DNA from: Kiritimatiellia bacterium
GTDB lineage: Bacteria; Verrucomicrobiota; Kiritimatiellia; RFP12; UBA1067
Assembly: GCA_017459225.1 (NCBI GenBank)
Contig: JAFUDL010000364.1
Span: 1 to 7,811 of the forward strand
Length of the DNA stretch: 7,811 nucleotides
Reading direction: 5' to 3'
In this document: in pieces, positions 6,201 to 7,811 of the stretch
Layout: every line of letters begins with the position of its first letter
Position numbering within the stretch: position 1 is the first letter of the stretch
Notes under the pieces: model-generated
Seen by the model: the letters and a program-made list of their open reading frames with translations, nothing else
Told to the model about the DNA's origin: nothing
Databases searched by the model: none
Position numbers and translations under genes: made by a program

Positions 6201-6526
6201 CCGTTCTTGCCGAGCACCAGCTCGAAGAGCTTCTCGCCTCCGTCGCGACTAGACTTGAAAAGCACCCGTTTCCCGTCGGGCGAAACGCATGGTTTGAAGT
6301 CCGAAGGACCGTCGGTCAGCGGCTGCGCGTCGCCTCCATTCGGTGACACACGCCATATGCGCCCCACCCACTCGAACGCGAGGAACGACCCATCAGGAGC
6401 AAGAGACGGCGAAGCCGCCAAGAACATCTCCGACCAGTCCCTCTTCACCGCGTCCTTTGCCTGCGCGACGAGAACCGTCAACGCGGCACACATCACATAC
6501 GTCAATCCTACAACACTCTTTTTCAT
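3266..6526 (-). CDS. Tricorn protease homologue, exported (S41 family serine protease)
   Basis: A 1086-residue protein, close to the 1071 of Thermoplasma tricorn. A signal peptide (MKK, a hydrophobic stretch, cleavage probably after 'AQA', residue 23) points to export. About twelve xPDG-type blade motifs fall in two groups (residues 44-290 and 352-611), fitting the six- and seven-bladed propellers of tricorn. A C1 helical region follows (about 685-760) with 'GELDASH', whose S746-H747 match tricorn S745-H746. A PDZ domain spans about 770-850 ('LNAGDVLLEVDGRKL'). The S41 core (880-1050) has 'DVRDNGGGN' and the nucleophile S979 in 'NERTGSNAEAF' (tricorn S965). The usual Glu near 'GVxPD' appears to be D1035 in 'DRHGAQPD'. 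The CTP-type lysine is absent, as expected for tricorns. It probably degrades peptides in the periplasm or envelope. The start is ATG 6526 with AGG about 8 nt upstream; the end is a triple stop. Confidence 0.92.
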   Translation of the reverse strand: MKKSVVGLTYVMCAALTVLVAQAKDAVKRDWSEMFLAASPSLAPDGSFLAFEWVGRIWRVSPNGGDAQPLTDGPSDFKPCVSPDGKRVLFKSSRDGGEKLFELVLGKNGLTESVRQVSVHAEGLDPHGYFPDGKSVVAVARRDFSAAVAGGALRRGYRAISVPIASRGAERMLFNAPARDPVISPDGSSILFVAHGDGDSPDYRKFPVSTCSSMAGDIWLYETGGKSFRSLETSPRDERSPLWSPDGKGYYFLSDEGGVRNIRYRPLAKDSAVRQITSFTDDHVFSPTISRDGRIMVFRKGFDLWRIDPTAKKPDAKRIALRPVGAVADLPRMRRRMYQKVWNNDGLGDVAFTDDGATIAFTAGGDVFVMGATPRSAVTVHGSSLSHERELAFSPDGSTLYFLSDFGDHVDVCTARRGAQFSSWTSCTQFDVKTIVSDGKRRRKLSISPDGRLLAWCDPTGHITFADVKTGEQYTSPAKAAQCESYVWAPDGRYVAASLRDGNGQFDVWILATSAKRANGTASPAPYNLSRGWMYDGSPAWSPDGRIIAFAGQRTSSREKFNVFYVYLNPADEIDERNGRKPKGDRYRIVFKRLADRVRLTKATGHDLVFAPDSRTLAVNNHSETVTVRIPSALEPKKAFSKTGVPKAWIKTQGGERLLRIVDGLPAIGDTTIPVKVYQTTDLADYRQLAFLTAWATVRDNFCDPSLRKVDWNAIREKYLPAARNAASWNIFRDVMYLMYGELDASHIGFSFNHASLKAWGVKPNDHEWAPVTTCIGVRFDPEWKGEGWKVADVIPNAPVDCGENGLNAGDVLLEVDGRKLKPGMDYAEVFSAPPQHKYRLLVQPAEGGRKRLLRVDPLDFDMARMLLRKAEVLETRRRVRKEGNFGYIAVDRMDEQSAGAFADSIVSECYGRDGVIVDVRDNGGGNTADRLLDILICRQHTRTLFRGDVPEGYLVSYWDRPAAPSIPLVVLMNERTGSNAEAFAHAVRQAKRGVLVGNATPGDVIATTEKPLLDCGRMNVSHAGMFLMDGTDMDRHGAQPDVKVDVTPADYANGRDPQLDAALRELKKLAEAKAKEKPLSELKYN

Positions 6527-6566
6527 CTGTCAACCTAGTATCTTTCATTGAAAACACTTACACGCG

Positions 6567-6593
6567 AAAACATGGCGGCAGCCTTGCCTCCGC
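6567..6593 (-). terminator. Possible intrinsic terminator after the UroD-like gene
   Basis: Read on the minus strand, GCGGAGGC and GCTGCCGC (6593-6575) form an 8-position stem with one A-G mismatch and one G-U pair around a 3-nt loop. CATG and then TTTT (6570-6567) follow. The stem starts 8 bases after the TAA stop of the UroD-like gene. The T-run is short and set off from the stem by four bases, so termination may be partial. Confidence 0.35.
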
Positions 6594-6601
6594 AGAAAGA
6601 A

Positions 6602-7627
6602 TTAGTCATGCGCGGCGCGCACGAACGCCTGCACGTTCTCGCTCTTCGTATTAGGGCCAAGCGCGCAGCCGGAGCAAAGGACAAGTCCGCCCTTGCCACG
6701 GAAGATGTCGCAGACCTTCCGTGCCGCCGCGTACACCTCGTCGGGCGTCCCCGTCACGAAGAGCGCGGGATCGACGTTGCCGGAGAGCGTGAACTTCCCA
6801 TGCGCGATCTCGAAGACGCGCCTGGCATCCGTCTTCCAGTCGAGCTCGAACGCGGGGCAGCCCGTCTCCACGAGATCGGGGAGAATCGGATTCACGTCGC
6901 CGCAGATGTGGCAGAGATACGGAATGCCGCGCGCCTTCAAATCCGCTGCAAGGCGCGTTTCGCGTTCCTTCGCGAACTGGCGGAACATCGCGGGCGATAT
7001 CACGCTGCATCCCTCCGAGCTGTTGCCGTAGCTCGTCATGTGCGCACCAGTGGCGAAGCAGAGCTCGTGCATCCTTAGAGAAACCTTGTACGTGGCGTCG
7101 AGCAGACGGTTGATGTCGTCCTCGTAGTCCTCGTCGAGAAGGTCCATCATGAATTCGTCCATGCCCGTGAGGATGCACGCGAGCGAAAACGCGCCCTGGT
7201 CTGCGTTGATGCGGATGAAGCGGTCGTTCTCGTTGCCCCACGCAACGAGGCGCTCGGCGGCTTCGAGGTAGTGACGGACGCGCGGCGACGCGAGGAGGTC
7301 AACTTCCTTCACCTTGTCCGGCAGTTCTTCGAGCGGCACGGGCTGCGTTCCCTTCGCAACGGCGGCGAGGTCGTCGGGGTACATCACGTCCGCGCCGCAC
7401 GCCGAGGCGAGAAGCGCAGTGTCTACGTCCAGGAGCACGCAGTCGAGGTCGTACTTGAGCGTCGCCTCGGTCATGGCCTTCACCATCACGTCGGGACTCT
7501 CGCGGAACTGCTTCTGCGTGAAGCCCGCCTCGCGCACGGCCATCATGAAGTTGTGCGCCATCACGGGGATGCGCTCGACGGCCTCACCCGCGAACGCCCT
7601 TTTAACCAGATCTATTCTTTCGCCCAT
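6602..7627 (-). CDS. Uroporphyrinogen-decarboxylase-family protein, MtaA/CmuA-like zinc methyltransferase
   Basis: A soluble TIM-barrel protein of 341 residues (343 if the upstream ATG at 7633 is used). It belongs to PF01208 but lacks the N-terminal RQAGR-type arginine motif of HemE; here the same place reads 'ERIPVMAHNF'. Instead it has the zinc ligand pattern of methylcobamide:thiol methyltransferases: 'LCHICGDV' (H242 and C244, counted from 7633) and 'CSGCALGPNTKSENV' (C320, C323). Such proteins move a methyl group between a corrinoid protein and a thiol, or demethylate methylated substrates. No corrinoid-binding protein, reductive activator or partner methyltransferase is in the window, so substrate and partner are unknown. 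I chose ATG 7627 because the AGGAG site (7641-7637) lies 9 nt before it but only 3 nt before ATG 7633. It is the first gene after its own TATAAT promoter and is followed by a possible terminator. Confidence 0.85.
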   Translation of the reverse strand: MGERIDLVKRAFAGEAVERIPVMAHNFMMAVREAGFTQKQFRESPDVMVKAMTEATLKYDLDCVLLDVDTALLASACGADVMYPDDLAAVAKGTQPVPLEELPDKVKEVDLLASPRVRHYLEAAERLVAWGNENDRFIRINADQGAFSLACILTGMDEFMMDLLDEDYEDDINRLLDATYKVSLRMHELCFATGAHMTSYGNSSEGCSVISPAMFRQFAKERETRLAADLKARGIPYLCHICGDVNPILPDLVETGCPAFELDWKTDARRVFEIAHGKFTLSGNVDPALFVTGTPDEVYAAARKVCDIFRGKGGLVLCSGCALGPNTKSENVQAFVRAAHD

Positions 7628-7636
7628 TTCCATTTT

Positions 7637-7654
7637 CTCCTAGGCGGGATTATA
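7637..7654 (-). promoter_or_regulatory. Compact promoter and RBS of the UroD-like gene
   Basis: On the minus strand a perfect TATAAT lies at 7654-7649 and AGGAG at 7641-7637. The -10 box ends 21 nt before ATG 7627, nearly the same distance as in the phosphofructokinase promoter, giving a predicted leader of about 15 nt. At 17-bp spacing the -35 position reads TGTAAG, a poor match. The weak -35 suggests an activator or a different sigma preference, but this is inference. Confidence 0.6.
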
Positions 7655-7683
7655 TCAAATTTTCAGACCGACTTACAGGCAGG

Positions 7684-7699
7684 AAGTACATAAAGTACA
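7684..7699. repeat. Direct repeat AAGTACA x2, 9-bp period
   Basis: Two identical heptamers AAGTACA (7684-7690 and 7693-7699) stand 9 bp apart, about 30-50 bp upstream of the UroD-like gene's -10 box. Each contains the palindrome GTAC. The position would suit an activator site helping the promoter's poor -35 element. There is no direct evidence of binding. Confidence 0.45.
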
Positions 7700-7734
7700 G
7701 ATACTGGCGTAATTCACCACCGAGCCTTCTGATG

Positions 7735-7761
7735 TTTGGAAACAACTATTTGAAACAACTT
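7735..7761. repeat. Imperfect tandem repeat around GAAACAACT
   Basis: The 9-mer GAAACAACT occurs twice (7739-7747 and 7752-7760) at a 13-bp period, each preceded by a T-rich stretch (TTTG). The AT-rich patch stands out in otherwise GC-rich DNA. It lies about 90 bp upstream of the UroD-like promoter. Further right, a two-tier inverted repeat (GCGCG at 7777-7781 with CGCGC at 7806-7810, and CTGC/GCAG at 7793-7803) reaches the window edge. No gene is recognisable in 7634-7811. Confidence 0.45.
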
Positions 7762-7811
7762 GCCTTTGGCGCACGGGCGCGGGGCCTTGCGGCTGCTTCG
7801 CAGTTCGCGCT

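Noticed and set aside
6537..6542. GATACT on the minus strand as a -10 box for the tricorn gene.
   Set aside because: It would place the transcription start inside or after the ribosome-binding site, and there is no -35; TTCAAT at 6552-6547 is better placed but weak.
7777..7811. Two-tier inverted repeat at the right edge as a terminator or REP element.
   Set aside because: It is cut by the window edge and has no T-run, so its nature cannot be judged; it is noted only within the repeat entry.

Overview
This window is GC-rich bacterial DNA. Every gene I can support lies on the minus strand, so it reads right to left. The gene types are a methylcobamide-methyltransferase-like UroD-family protein, an exported tricorn-type protease, a long 'plant/trypanosome-like' phosphofructokinase and a DUF721 protein. 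Together they would suit an anaerobic host, possibly of the Verrucomicrobiota/Kiritimatiellota/Lentisphaerae group. No marker gene in the window fixes the taxonomy, so this is a weak inference.

Layout in transcription order: (1) 7811-7628 is upstream DNA with short direct repeats and a compact promoter (TATAAT at 7649-7654). (2) 7627-6602 is a UroD/MtaA-like zinc protein, followed by a possible terminator. (3) 6526-3266 is a 1086-residue tricorn protease homologue with a signal peptide, two beta-propellers, a PDZ domain and an S41 core; it ends in three consecutive in-frame stop codons. (4) 3265-2937 is 329 bp without a convincing gene. On the minus strand it holds a cluster of closely packed hairpins that looks like a structured RNA or a long structured leader, plus a 26-bp palindrome. 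(5) 2936-1690 is a three-gene overlapping cluster: HAD phosphatase, acyl-carrier-protein-like protein, and DUF721/DciA-like protein. (6) A 40-bp gap carries a heptanucleotide repeat and a TATAAT promoter. (7) 1649-291 is 6-phosphofructokinase, and seven bases later comes the start of a SAM-dependent methyltransferase that runs off the left edge.

There is no obvious single pathway. The phosphofructokinase and methyltransferase look co-transcribed, and the HAD, ACP-like and DUF721 genes are clearly translationally coupled. The UroD-like gene and the tricorn gene look like separate units. The parts least explained by known families are the structured intergenic region at about 2970-3216 and the HAD/ACP-like/DUF721 overlap. 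I saw no mobile element, tRNA, rRNA or CRISPR array.
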